Source: Solwaraspora sp. WMMA2056 (GTDB lineage Bacteria; Actinomycetota; Actinomycetes; Mycobacteriales; Micromonosporaceae). Taken from it: DNA of 64,000 nucleotides. The DNA lies in contig NZ_CP128360.1 of NCBI RefSeq assembly GCF_030345095.1, forward strand, positions 2,232,001 through 2,296,000, read 5' to 3'. Position numbers and translations under genes: made by a program. Of the stretch, positions 17,275 through 26,079 are shown in pieces (the stretch's first letter is position 1; each line of letters begins with the position of its first letter). The notes below the pieces were generated by a model. It made no database searches and was not told the origin of the DNA. It saw nothing but the letters and a program-made list of their open reading frames with translations.

Positions 17275-18119
17275 TGATTCTCCCGTTCCGTACCGTTCGT
17301 CGACAGGGCCACCAGACGGATCAAGTCGCCCCGTAGCGGATGGACCGTGCGCAGCGAACGCATGGAAATCACGTGCTCCGGCAAGATGCGGTGGGCGTGC
17401 CGCAGTTGATACCGAAACGGCATGTAGTAGCGGAAGGTGGCGGTGTCCTGTCGCAGTAGCCGAAACCCCGCCGTCGTGACCAGCCGTGCCAACGAATTCG
17501 GTGAGAAATGCCATCGGTGGTATTCGGGCTGGAGCCCGGGCCATCGGTCGCCGAGCCGACGCGCCGATGCCGATGCGATGTTGGGGACTTCGAGGACCAG
17601 CGCGCCACCGGGACGCAGCACCGATCGCGCGGTCGCGAGGAATTGCCATGGATCCGCCACATGCTCGAGTACGTGAAACGCGCAGACGGCGTCCATCCGG
17701 TGCGGTGGCGTCACGGACTCGAAACTGCCTTGCTGGACCGGAAGGCGCAGGCAGTCGCGGGCGTACCGGGCCGCTGTCGCCGAGAGTTCGACGCCGTAGA
17801 CCTTCATGCCGTATCGACGAGCGGCTTCCAGGAAGAACCCGCCCGCTGGTCCGACCTCGAGCAATGAGTCGGGCCGGGCCACGGCGCGAAGCCAGCGCAA
17901 CCGACGACCGGCTTCGAATCGTCGCGGTGCGGGCAGGAAGTAGTTCTCGTATCCGCCGCCGTCGAAGTAGGCGTCGTCGTACAGCTCCGGCGTCGGCTCG
18001 GCGGCGGTCACCGTCCACGCGAATCCGCACGCCAGGCACTGACGCAACTGCCCACCGAAAATCGGTTCGCTGACCGGGTAGGGTCCGCAGACCAGGCAGG
18101 TAGGTCGGACGGCACTCAT
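17271..18119 (-). CDS. Zinc-ribbon class I SAM methyltransferase (copy 2)
   Basis: A 282-residue paralogue of the neighbouring methyltransferase with the same architecture: zinc-ribbon cysteines (CLVC ... CLAC), LLEVGPAGGFFLEAARR, AFHVLEHVADPWQFL, GGALVLEVPNIASASA and PEYHRWHFSPNSLARLV. ATG 18119 overlaps the flippase stop as ATGA. The open frame continues far upstream to 19325, but that part is out-of-frame shadow of the flippase. Two such enzymes in tandem suggest methylation of two positions or two sugars of the repeat unit. Confidence 0.85.
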   Translation of the reverse strand: MSAVRPTCLVCGPYPVSEPIFGGQLRQCLACGFAWTVTAAEPTPELYDDAYFDGGGYENYFLPAPRRFEAGRRLRWLRAVARPDSLLEVGPAGGFFLEAARRYGMKVYGVELSATAARYARDCLRLPVQQGSFESVTPPHRMDAVCAFHVLEHVADPWQFLATARSVLRPGGALVLEVPNIASASARRLGDRWPGLQPEYHRWHFSPNSLARLVTTAGFRLLRQDTATFRYYMPFRYQLRHAHRILPEHVISMRSLRTVHPLRGDLIRLVALSTNGTERENQ

Positions 18120-19723
18120 GAGCTGCTCACCTCGTCGGCCGACCGAACCCCGGCCCGTGCGTCGATGGTGTCGGCGGCGCCGGCCCTCGCGTCGATGTCG
18201 TGATCGGGGTGGCGGGGTCGACCTGTCCCGGCCACCGGCCCGGCGAGCCGGAAGACGACCAGCACCGCCGCCGAGACCAGCAGGACGACGCCGGTCCGGC
18301 AGCACACCGCCCATGCCGCGTCCATCCGGCCGGCACCGTCCGGCAGGTGTCCGGCCGCGACACTGGTCACGGCGGCGGCGACGGTTCCCACGGCGGCCGC
18401 CGTGACGAGGATCCGCATGACGGGTGTGACGGGTCGCCGGGTGGCTCGGTGGAAGTGCCACAGGTAGTAGGCCGAGGCCGTGGCAATCGCCAGCGACGTC
18501 GCCGCCGAGACCCCGATCGGCCCGTACAGCCACAGTAGCGGCACGGTCAGGACGGCGTTCAGCACAATTGACAGCAAGATGTATCGGGTCTCGCGTCCTG
18601 GGCGGCCTTCGGCGCGGGTCACGACGGTGGCCGCGCCGAGGGCGAGATTGAGCGCGTACGCCGGAGCGAGTACGGCGAGGTTCGCCGCTGCCCAGGGCAC
18701 CGGCTGCCCGATCCATAGCCGTACCAGTGGGTCGGCGGACACTACCACTGCTGCGGTACACGGTGCCAGGAAGACGGCCAGACGCCGGGTGGTTCGCAGG
18801 TAGAAGTCGTCGAGCCAGGCTGTTCCCGCCCGGGCCGCTCCCGCGACAGCCGTCGGAAACATGGCGATCAGCGCGAACCCCGGGGGCAGCCGTAGCAGGT
18901 TCAGCAGCCGGGTGCCCAGGTCGAAGTGCCCTGCCGTGGCGGGATCGAAGAACCCGCCGAGCAGGAAGCGGTCGAGTTCGGTGTTGACGACGCCGGCGGC
19001 ACTCGTCGCCTGCACCCGCAGCCCGTAGCCGCTGACGACATGCAGATCCTGACGGCGTACGTCCCGCAACCGTGGCGCGTACGTCGGACCGTACCGCCGG
19101 GCGGCCGCGACGGTCAGGGCGGTACGCAGGCCGCCGGTGACGGCGGTTACGACCGCCAGGCCGACCAGGCCAACGCCCATCCGTAGCAGCACGACGGTCA
19201 GCACCCCGGCGACGAGCGCGACGCCAGCACCGATCCAGGCGACCAGGCCGTGGCGTTGGTTGCCTTCCAAGACCGCGCGCCAGGGGAGTTCCACCCCGCC
19301 GAAAAAGAGCCCCAACAGCATCCACAGCATCGCCCGGCGCGCCTCGTCAGCGGTCTCGCCCAGCTGCAGCAGCTTGTCGATCCACGGCCAGGACGCCGCC
19401 AGCGCGGCCAGCGCCAGGACGGCGAGACAGACCGCCCAGCCGATGCCGAGACCGAGGACGGCACGGAGCCGCCCCGGCACCGGGTCGACACCGGCTCGCG
19501 CGACTTCACGCACCATCGCCGAGCCGAGTCCCAGATCGAAAATGGCGAGCACGGCGACAGCGGCCGTCAGCAGTACCCAGACGCCGAACTCCTCGTCGCC
19601 GAGCCGCTGGTACACGAGCGGCAAGGTCACCAGCCCGACTGCGGTGACGATCAGCCGCCCGGTCACCATGCTGGCGGTGTTGCGCGCCACCCGGTGGTGC
19701 GCCGGGGTCGACGGGTCAGCCAC
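18116..19723 (-). CDS. Wzx-like oligosaccharide flippase
   Basis: A 535-residue polytopic membrane protein of the polysaccharide flippase/MATE-like family with about twelve to fourteen hydrophobic helices. Typical N-terminus: RNTASMVTGRLIVTAVGLVTLPLVYQ, then GDEEFGVWVLLTA and FDLGLGSAMVREVA. It would move the undecaprenyl-linked unit across the membrane. The C-terminal 40 residues are a charged, repetitive tail (DIDARAGAADTIDARAG). GTG 19723 overlaps the sugar-transferase stop by 8 bp, so translation is coupled. Confidence 0.87.
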   Translation of the reverse strand: MADPSTPAHHRVARNTASMVTGRLIVTAVGLVTLPLVYQRLGDEEFGVWVLLTAAVAVLAIFDLGLGSAMVREVARAGVDPVPGRLRAVLGLGIGWAVCLAVLALAALAASWPWIDKLLQLGETADEARRAMLWMLLGLFFGGVELPWRAVLEGNQRHGLVAWIGAGVALVAGVLTVVLLRMGVGLVGLAVVTAVTGGLRTALTVAAARRYGPTYAPRLRDVRRQDLHVVSGYGLRVQATSAAGVVNTELDRFLLGGFFDPATAGHFDLGTRLLNLLRLPPGFALIAMFPTAVAGAARAGTAWLDDFYLRTTRRLAVFLAPCTAAVVVSADPLVRLWIGQPVPWAAANLAVLAPAYALNLALGAATVVTRAEGRPGRETRYILLSIVLNAVLTVPLLWLYGPIGVSAATSLAIATASAYYLWHFHRATRRPVTPVMRILVTAAAVGTVAAAVTSVAAGHLPDGAGRMDAAWAVCCRTGVVLLVSAAVLVVFRLAGPVAGTGRPRHPDHDIDARAGAADTIDARAGVRSADEVSSS

Positions 19724-20744
19724 GTGGAAATCCTCGAAGGAGCTCCACGACGGTGAGTAGGAGCAGTGTCAGGTCCAGCCGCAGCGACCAGCAGTGGAGG
19801 TAGAGCAAGTCACATCGCAGCTTGTCCTCGGCGGTCGCCGTGTACCCGTTGGTCAGCTGGGCGATGCCGGTCAGACCTGGCCGACTGAGCTGTCGGAGGT
19901 GATAGTGCGGCAGCCGGCGGAAGTCGTCGATGAACTCGGGCCGTTCGGGTCGCGGGCCCACCAGACTCATCTCGCCGCGAACGACGTTGCACAGCTGCGG
20001 AAGTTCGTCGAGCCGGGTACGCCGAAGTATCCGGCCGAGCCTGGTGATCCGGCTGTCGTCAGCGGTGGCCAACGTGGGCCCGGTTTCGGATTCGGCATCG
20101 ACGCGCATCGTTCTAAACTTGATCAGCCGGAAGGGTTTGCCGCCGGCACCCACCCTGGTCTGCACGTAGAGGGGTGTTCCGGTCATAGCGACCGCGACCC
20201 CGATGATCAACATCAGAGGGAGCAGGAGTGGAGCCGCGGCGATGACCAGGACGAGATCCAGTACCCGTTTGGCGTACGCCGCCGTGCAGCCGCCTGGACC
20301 CGGTCGCAGCTGGAACCACGGCAGGCCCCCGTGGCGTCGCAGGCGGGCCGGTCGCAGCAGTCCGTAGACCGGCCGGGCGAGAACGAGGATCGGGATCCGG
20401 TACGCCCGGCAGGCGGCGAGCACCCGCACGTCGATGTTATCGAGGGAGTGCTTCAACAGCAGCAGCTCCGGCCGACAGCTGGCCAACAGGCCCGGCAGGG
20501 CTTCCGGATCGACCGGTCCACGGAGCCGGATCGCGACGTCGAACTCGTCGTCCAGACGGTCGGTAGGGGTATCCGGCCCAGCTCCCTCGATGACCAGTAC
20601 CCGCTCGCCGCGAGTCCGACGATGCGAGCCATCGTCGCGGGTCGTGACGCCGATGAGCCGGCTGTCAGTCGGGCCCTGCGGCCGGTCCGGATCGAGGACG
20701 GGCACGGTGGGGGCCACTGCGGACATAGTGCTGTAGCCAAGCAT
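19716..20744 (-). CDS. Undecaprenyl-phosphate sugar phosphotransferase (WcaJ/ExoY type)
   Basis: Starts glycan assembly by moving a sugar-phosphate to the lipid carrier. The C-terminal bacterial sugar transferase domain is intact: AAYAKRVLDLVLV, TPLYVQTRVGAGGKPFRLIKFRTMR, RRTRLDELPQLCNVVRGEMSLVGPRPE (quoted in parts: RRTRLDELPQL, GEMSLVGPRPE) and SRPGLTGIAQL. The N-terminal 130 residues are poorly conserved and lack the usual multi-helix region, having at most one helix before the catalytic domain. ATG 20744 (342 residues) is preferred, but a GTG at 20774 in frame is possible. A run of eight G on the coding strand lies between these two candidate starts. First gene of the leftward operon. Confidence 0.87.
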   Translation of the reverse strand: MLGYSTMSAVAPTVPVLDPDRPQGPTDSRLIGVTTRDDGSHRRTRGERVLVIEGAGPDTPTDRLDDEFDVAIRLRGPVDPEALPGLLASCRPELLLLKHSLDNIDVRVLAACRAYRIPILVLARPVYGLLRPARLRRHGGLPWFQLRPGPGGCTAAYAKRVLDLVLVIAAAPLLLPLMLIIGVAVAMTGTPLYVQTRVGAGGKPFRLIKFRTMRVDAESETGPTLATADDSRITRLGRILRRTRLDELPQLCNVVRGEMSLVGPRPERPEFIDDFRRLPHYHLRQLSRPGLTGIAQLTNGYTATAEDKLRCDLLYLHCWSLRLDLTLLLLTVVELLRGFPRG

Positions 20745-21121
20745 CAATCCCCCCCCAACGTCAGCAAGATGCACTAGATGCTCTCTAAGCCGTAACTAGC
20801 TACTAAAGCCTGTATACCCTACGTAAGGTCTGATATTGCGCTATATCCGATAAAAGGGGCTACTGACCGGAGGTGCCTATCGGCCGTTGATCAAGACAGC
20901 CGCCGGTGCCCGTACCGCGACGCGGGCGGGCGGCCACACCCAGGTCGGCTCGGCTATCTTCGACCTGGACTGTCGGCCCCGGTCAAAGAACGGTGCCGTC
21001 TCCGAACCGGCATTGACGGCACCGGGCCGGCGAGTTGACCTCCGGGCGCGTGAACGTGTACGGCCGGCGCGGGCCGTCTGAACAGCCACCGACACCACGG
21101 TCGGCCATCCTCGGGACTCCT
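20745..21121. promoter_or_regulatory. Divergent region between the glycan operon and modB; G8 tract and A+T-rich promoter stretch
   Basis: About 377 bp without a convincing gene. The first 110 bp (to about 20870) are much richer in A and T than the surroundings, with TATA-like hexamers on both strands, and probably hold the promoter of the whole leftward glycan operon. An eight-base C run on the plus strand (20749-20756; G8 on the coding strand) lies just before the preferred start of the sugar transferase. The remaining 240 bp up to modB are G+C-rich with only weak short frames. No molybdenum-cofactor riboswitch fold or ModE-like palindrome was recognised. Confidence 0.45.
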
Positions 21122-22015
21122 ATGACTGCTAAGCGGCGCCAACATCCAGACGACATCGCGCCCGGCGACAGCGACTCCGGGCCGGCCGCGCGTGTGGCGG
21201 CCTACCCACATCCCGGACGCGGGGTTCGGCAGCGCGGTTCACTGCCGGTCTTCCTCGCCCTGCCCGCCCTGGCCGGGTTGATCTTTCTGATGCTGCCGCT
21301 GGTCGGCCTGCTGCTGCGGACGCCCTGGACCGAACTGCCGCAGCGCCTCACCGCGCCCGGAGTCCTCGACGCGCTGCGGCTGTCGCTGCTGACCGCCACC
21401 GCCGCCACCGGATTGTGCCTGCTGCTCGGCGTGCCGCTGGCCTGGCTGCTGGCCCGTACCCGCTTCCCGGGCCGAGGAGCGATCCGCGCGCTGGTCACCG
21501 TACCGCTGGTGTTGCCGCCGGTGGTCGGCGGTCTCGCGCTGCTGCTCGTCTACGGCCGGCGAGGGCTGGTCGGCGGCTGGCTCGACACCACCTTCGGCGT
21601 CACCGTGCCGTTCACCACCGCCGCCGTGGTGTTGGCCGAGGCGTTCGTCGCCATGCCGTTCCTGATCATCGCCGTCGAAGGAGCGCTGCGCGGGGCCGAC
21701 CCCCGCTACGAGGAGGCCGCCGCCACCCTCGGCGCCGGCCGGTGGACCACGTTCCGCCGGGTCACCCTGCCGATCGTCGCACCCGGGATCGCCGCCGGGT
21801 CGGTGCTGTGCTGGGCGCGGGCGCTCGGCGAGTTCGGCGCCACCATCACCTTCGCCGGCAACTTCCCCGGCCGTACGCAGACCATGCCGCTCGCCGTCTA
21901 CCTTGCCCTGGAGCAGGACCTGGAAGCCGCGATCGTGCTCAGCCTGCTGCTGCTGGTCGTCTCGGTGGCGATCCTGGCCGGGCTGCGCGACCGCTGGGTG
22001 GGTGGGCTGCGGTGA
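21122..22015 (+). CDS. modB: Molybdate ABC transporter permease
   Basis: Inner-membrane channel for molybdate. ATG 21122 gives 297 residues; the open frame upstream to 21035 is probably not translated. About six helices are visible, from LPVFLALPALAGLIFLMLPL onward. The permease coupling (EAA) motif is EEAAATLGAGRWTTFRRVTL followed by PIVAPGI, and GEFGATITFAGNFPGRTQT is typical of ModB. The stop overlaps the GTG of modC (GTGA). The binding-protein gene modA lies 13 kb upstream across the glycan operon. Confidence 0.92.
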   Translation: MTAKRRQHPDDIAPGDSDSGPAARVAAYPHPGRGVRQRGSLPVFLALPALAGLIFLMLPLVGLLLRTPWTELPQRLTAPGVLDALRLSLLTATAATGLCLLLGVPLAWLLARTRFPGRGAIRALVTVPLVLPPVVGGLALLLVYGRRGLVGGWLDTTFGVTVPFTTAAVVLAEAFVAMPFLIIAVEGALRGADPRYEEAAATLGAGRWTTFRRVTLPIVAPGIAAGSVLCWARALGEFGATITFAGNFPGRTQTMPLAVYLALEQDLEAAIVLSLLLLVVSVAILAGLRDRWVGGLR

Positions 22016-23157
22016 CCCCGGACCAGGCGCCGGTGACCACGGACCAGACGGCGGTGTCCCTCGACGCGCACCTGCTGGTGCGCCGGGCCGGCTTCACCCT
22101 CGATCTGCGGCTGACCGCCGCCGCCGGAGAGGTCGTGGCCCTGCTCGGGCCCAACGGAGCGGGTAAGACCACCGCGCTGCGGGCCCTCGCCGGCCTGCAG
22201 CCGCTGCGCGGCGGCCACCTGCGCCTGGGCGGCCGGCCCTGGGACGAGCCGGCCCGGCGTACCTTCCTCGCCCCGGAGCACCGGTCCATCGGCGTGGTCT
22301 TCCAGGACTATCTGCTCTTTCCGCACCTGAGCGTGCTGGACAACGTCGCGTTCGGGCCCCGCAGCCACGGGGTGCCGCGTCGGGTCGCCCGCGACGAGGC
22401 AGCCGGCTGGCTGGACCGGGTCGGGCTGTCCGGGTACGCGCGGCGGCGGCCCCGGGAACTCTCCGGCGGGCAGGCGCAGCGGGTCGCGCTGGCCCGTGCA
22501 CTCGCCGTACGGCCGCAGTTGCTGCTGCTCGACGAGCCGCTCGCCGCGCTCGACGCCCGGACCCGGTTGGCGACCCGCGCCCACCTGCGCCAGCACCTCG
22601 CCGCGCACCCCGGCGTGGCGGTCCTGGTCAGCCACGACCCGCTGGACGCGATGGTGCTCGCCGACCGGATGCTGATCATCGAGGACGGGGAACTGGTGCA
22701 GTCCGGTGACGCCGCCACCGTCACCGCCCGGCCCCGCACCGACTACGTGGCCCGGCTGGTCGGGCTTAACCTCTACCGGGGTCGGGCCGCCGGCACCACC
22801 GTCACCCTGGCCGACGGCTTCACCCTGTTCGTCGGGGAGCCCCAGCACGGCGAGGTGTTCGTCGCCTTCCCACCGGCGGCGGTCGCGCTCTACCGGCAGC
22901 GCCCGGACGGCAGCCCCCGCAACACCTGGCCGGCGACGGTCGCCGCGCTCGTCCCCAACGGCGACCGGCTGCGGGTGGAGCTGACCGGGCCGGTCACCGT
23001 CGGCGTCGATGTCACCACGGCCGGGGCCGCGCACCTCGGACTGCACCCGGGCGAACAGATCTGGGCGAGCCTGAAAGCAACCGAGACCGCCGTCTACCCG
23101 GCCGGGCCGGATCGTACGATTCCCATGATGGAAGTGAAGTCTTCCGACCACAGTTAG
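22012..23157 (+). CDS. modC: Molybdate ABC transporter ATP-binding protein
   Basis: Powers ModB. GTG 22012 overlaps the modB stop, giving 381 residues. The ATPase domain shows LLGPNGAGKTTALRAL (Walker A), VVFQDYLLFPHLSVLDNV (Q-loop), LSGGQAQRVALARAL (signature), LLLLDEPLAALD (Walker B) and VLVSHDP (H-loop). The C-terminal part from about residue 240 carries a TOBE/MOP-like region (TWPATVAALVPNGDRLRVEL and following), which in this family binds oxyanion for feedback inhibition. htpG follows 20 bp downstream on the same strand and may be partly co-transcribed. Confidence 0.92.
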   Translation: MTPDQAPVTTDQTAVSLDAHLLVRRAGFTLDLRLTAAAGEVVALLGPNGAGKTTALRALAGLQPLRGGHLRLGGRPWDEPARRTFLAPEHRSIGVVFQDYLLFPHLSVLDNVAFGPRSHGVPRRVARDEAAGWLDRVGLSGYARRRPRELSGGQAQRVALARALAVRPQLLLLDEPLAALDARTRLATRAHLRQHLAAHPGVAVLVSHDPLDAMVLADRMLIIEDGELVQSGDAATVTARPRTDYVARLVGLNLYRGRAAGTTVTLADGFTLFVGEPQHGEVFVAFPPAAVALYRQRPDGSPRNTWPATVAALVPNGDRLRVELTGPVTVGVDVTTAGAAHLGLHPGEQIWASLKATETAVYPAGPDRTIPMMEVKSSDHS

Positions 23158-23177
23158 TCTCCAGGGAGGGAACCCAC

Positions 23178-25091
23178 GTGAGCACCGGGGTCGAGACGCG
23201 CGAATTCCAGGCGGAGGCGCGCCAGCTCCTGCAGTTGATGGTCCACTCGATCTACTCGAACAAGGACATCTTCCTGCGTGAGTTGATCTCGAACGCCTCC
23301 GACGCGCTGGACAAGCTGCGGTTGCAGGCGTTGATCGACAAGGATCTGCAGGTCGACACCTCGGACCTGCACATCGACATCGAAACCGACCGTGAGCAGC
23401 GCACCCTGACGGTGCGCGACAACGGCATCGGCATGTCCCGCGACGAGGTGGTCAGCCTGATCGGCACGATCGCCAAGTCCGGCACCGCCGAGCTGCTGCG
23501 CAAACTCAAGGAGTCCAAGGACAGCGCGTCGCAGGAGCTGATCGGGCAGTTCGGGGTCGGTTTCTACGCCACCTTCATGGTCGCCGACCGGGTCACCCTG
23601 ACCACCCGCCGGGCCGGCGAGTCCACCGCGACCCGCTGGGAGTCCTCCGGCGAAGGCACGTACACCGTCGAGGAGCTCGACGACGCCCCCCAGGGCACCA
23701 CGGTGACCCTGCACCTCAAGCCGGAGGACACCGAGGACCAGCTTTTCGACTACACCGACGAATGGAAGATCCGGGAAATCGTCAAGCGGTACTCGGACTT
23801 CATCGCCTGGCCGATCCGGACGACCACCGAACGACCCGGCGAGACCGAGGGGGAGACCACCAACGAGGTGGTCACCCTCAACTCGATGAAGGCGCTGTGG
23901 GCCCGGCCGCGCTCCGAGGTGACCGACGACGAGTACAAGGAGTTCTACAAGCACGTCAGCCACGACTGGAACGACCCGCTCGACATCATCCACTGGAAGG
24001 CCGAAGGCACCTTCGAATACGAAGCGTTGCTGTTCGTGCCGGCGCAGGCGCCGTTCGACCTGTTCATGCGGGACGCGAAACGCGGCGTGCAGCTGTACGT
24101 CAAGCGGGTGTTCATCATGGACGACTGTGAGGCGCTGGTCCCCGAGTACCTGCGCTTCATTAAGGGCGTCGTCGACGCGCAGGACCTGTCGCTGAACATC
24201 AGCCGGGAGATCCTGCAGCAGGACCGGCAGATCCAGCTGATCCGCCGCCGGCTGGTCAAGAAGGTGCTCTCCGCGCTCAAGGAGCTGATGGAGCGCGACG
24301 CCGACCGCTACCGCACCTTCTGGACCCAGCTCGGCCGGGCCGTCAAGGAGGGCCTGCTCAACGACTTCGACAACCAGCGGGCGATCTTGGACATCTCGTC
24401 GTTCGCCTCGACCCACGACGCGGAGCAGCTGACCACCCTGGCCGGGTACATCGAGCGGATGCCCGACGGCCAGGAGGACATCTACTACATGACCGGCGAG
24501 TCCCGGACCATGATCGAGAACTCGCCGCACATGGAGGCGTTCAAAGCCAAGGGGTACGAGGTCCTGCTGCTCACCGACCCGATCGACGAGATGTGGGTCG
24601 AATCGGTCGCCGACTACGACGGCCGCAAGCTGCGCTCCATCGCCAAGGGCCAGGTCGACCTGGACGGCGACGCCGAGGCCGCCGAGGCCGACCCGCAGCG
24701 GCAGGAGCAGAAGCAGACGTACGCGTCGTTGCTGACCTGGCTCGGCAAGACCCTCGATGAGCAGGTCAAGGAGGTCCGGTTGTCCAGCCGGTTGACCACC
24801 TCGCCGGCCTGCCTGGTCGGCGACGCCGGCGACATGACCCCGGCGTTGGAGCGGATGTACCGGGCGATGGGCCAGGACGGGCCGAAGATCAAGCGGATCC
24901 TGGAGCTGAACCCGACCCACCCGCTGGTCGCCGGCCTGCGCGAGGCACACGACGCGCGCGGCGACGATCCGGCGCTGGTCGAGACCGCCGAGCTACTGTA
25001 CGGCACCGCGCTGCTGGCCGAGGGCGGCGAGCTGGACGACCCGGCCAGGTTCGCCAAGCTGCTCGCCGACCGGCTGGCCCGGACCGTCTGA
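23178..25091 (+). CDS. htpG: Molecular chaperone HtpG (Hsp90 family)
   Basis: ATP-dependent chaperone, 637 residues, the expected length. The N-terminal GHKL ATPase domain shows YSNKDIFLRELISNASDALD, DNGIGMSRDEV, GTIAKSGTAELL and GQFGVGFYATFMVADRV. The middle domain includes LFVPAQAPFDLF, LNISREILQQDR, and the C-terminal part ends with dimerisation helices. GTG 23178 has GGGAGG 9 bp upstream. There is no CIRCE or HAIR-like operator in the 20 bp before it, so expression may depend on the mod operon or a promoter inside modC. Confidence 0.96.
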   Translation: MSTGVETREFQAEARQLLQLMVHSIYSNKDIFLRELISNASDALDKLRLQALIDKDLQVDTSDLHIDIETDREQRTLTVRDNGIGMSRDEVVSLIGTIAKSGTAELLRKLKESKDSASQELIGQFGVGFYATFMVADRVTLTTRRAGESTATRWESSGEGTYTVEELDDAPQGTTVTLHLKPEDTEDQLFDYTDEWKIREIVKRYSDFIAWPIRTTTERPGETEGETTNEVVTLNSMKALWARPRSEVTDDEYKEFYKHVSHDWNDPLDIIHWKAEGTFEYEALLFVPAQAPFDLFMRDAKRGVQLYVKRVFIMDDCEALVPEYLRFIKGVVDAQDLSLNISREILQQDRQIQLIRRRLVKKVLSALKELMERDADRYRTFWTQLGRAVKEGLLNDFDNQRAILDISSFASTHDAEQLTTLAGYIERMPDGQEDIYYMTGESRTMIENSPHMEAFKAKGYEVLLLTDPIDEMWVESVADYDGRKLRSIAKGQVDLDGDAEAAEADPQRQEQKQTYASLLTWLGKTLDEQVKEVRLSSRLTTSPACLVGDAGDMTPALERMYRAMGQDGPKIKRILELNPTHPLVAGLREAHDARGDDPALVETAELLYGTALLAEGGELDDPARFAKLLADRLARTV

Positions 25092-25108
25092 GCCGCACCG
25101 CCGCAGGT

Positions 25109-25134
25109 CCCCGGCGGGTGTCCACCCGCCGGGG
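25109..25134 (+). terminator. GC-rich hairpin after htpG
   Basis: A perfect 12-bp stem (25109-25120 with 25123-25134) around a 2-base turn lies 18 bp after the htpG stop and before the convergent racemase. There is no U-run, as is usual for actinomycete terminators. Confidence 0.75.
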
Positions 25135-25137
25135 GCT

Positions 25138-25224
25138 CGGCCGGTGCCGGCCTGTCCGGATCAGCTCGGCCGGTGCCAGCCTGTCCGGATCAGCTCGGCC
25201 GGTCCCGGCCCGCCCGGATCGGCT
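25138..25224. repeat. 29-bp tandem repeat, three copies
   Basis: Units 25138-25166 and 25167-25195 differ at one base. A third, more diverged unit (25196-25224) runs into the stop codon of the racemase gene. Each has the form CGGCCGGTGCC...GGATCAGCT. It is confined to the convergent htpG/racemase intergenic space. Confidence 0.85.
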
Positions 25225-25934
25225 CAGGCGGCGACCGTCTGGTCGGCGGCGACCGCCTGGTCGACGGCGGCTGCGACGTGCAGGCGGGTGGTCGGGAACA
25301 GCAGCAGCGGGGTGTCCTCCTGGCGGACCAGCAGCTCGATCTCGGTGCAGCCGAGGATCACGCCCTGCGCGCCGGCCGCGATCAGCCGCTCGATCACCTT
25401 CAGGTACCTGGCCCGGGACGATTCGTTCACCACGCCGAGGCACAGTTCGTCGTAGATGACCGAGTGGACCATCTTGCGGTCCTCGGCCTCCGGCACCAGG
25501 ACGGTCAGTCCATGGCTGGCCAGCCGGTCCCGCAGGAAGTCCTGCTCCATGGTGAACGCGGTGCCGAGCAGACCGACGGTGTGCAGCCCGTGCGCGCGGA
25601 CCGCCTCGGCGGTCACGTCGGCGATGTGCAGCAGCGGGATGTCGACCGCGGCGGCGACCCGGTCGGCGACCTTGTGCATGGTGTTGGTGCACAGCAGCAG
25701 CAGGTCGGCGCCGGCCGCCTCGACCCGTCGGGCCGCGTCGGCGAGCAGGTCGGCGGCCTCGTCCCACTCGCCGGCCGCCTGCCGGCGCTCGATGTCGGCG
25801 AAGTCGACCGAGTAGAGCACGCACCGCGCCGAGTGGTGCCCACCCAGGCGGTCGCGGACCAGCTCGTTGGCGAGCCGGTAGTAGTGGGCGCTGCTTTCCC
25901 AGCTCATGCCGCCGAGCATGCCGATCGTCATCAT
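25224..25934 (-). CDS. Aspartate/glutamate racemase family protein
   Basis: Cofactor-independent amino-acid racemase fold of 236 residues. It begins MMTIGMLGGMSWESSAHYY and keeps both catalytic cysteines: LLLLCTNTMHKVAD for the first and VILGCTEIELLV for the second. TIGLLGTAFTMEQDFL-like sequence (TVGLLGTAFTMEQDF) lies between. This matches the YgeA-like broad-specificity branch. ATG 25934 or 25931 both fit; the open frame upstream to 26063 has no support. The C-terminal end is repetitive (AAVDQAVAADQTVAA). It is divergent from the propeller gene with about 145 bp between starts. Confidence 0.9.
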   Translation of the reverse strand: MMTIGMLGGMSWESSAHYYRLANELVRDRLGGHHSARCVLYSVDFADIERRQAAGEWDEAADLLADAARRVEAAGADLLLLCTNTMHKVADRVAAAVDIPLLHIADVTAEAVRAHGLHTVGLLGTAFTMEQDFLRDRLASHGLTVLVPEAEDRKMVHSVIYDELCLGVVNESSRARYLKVIERLIAAGAQGVILGCTEIELLVRQEDTPLLLFPTTRLHVAAAVDQAVAADQTVAA

Positions 25935-26079
25935 GACGCCATCGTGCCACCCAGCGTCCGGGCACCGGGCGGATATTCGCCGGCGGACATCGACCCGGTC
26001 GAACGCTGTCGCGGATGTCGATGTGTCGACTATTGTGGACTCATCCGTTCGTGCGGATCCCACCGAGGAGCTGGTGGTC

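Noticed and set aside
17271-19325. 684-codon frame joining an Arg-rich region to methyltransferase copy 2
   Set aside because: The N-terminal 400 residues are an out-of-frame reading of the flippase. The methyltransferase starts at 18119.
20887-21081. 64-codon plus-strand frame and 73-codon minus-strand frame upstream of modB
   Set aside because: No recognisable product, no clear ribosome site and composition of short chance frames. Possibly decayed sequence from the insertion, but unsupported.
20775-21121. Molybdenum-cofactor riboswitch or ModE box before modB
   Set aside because: No matching conserved core or palindrome could be found by eye.
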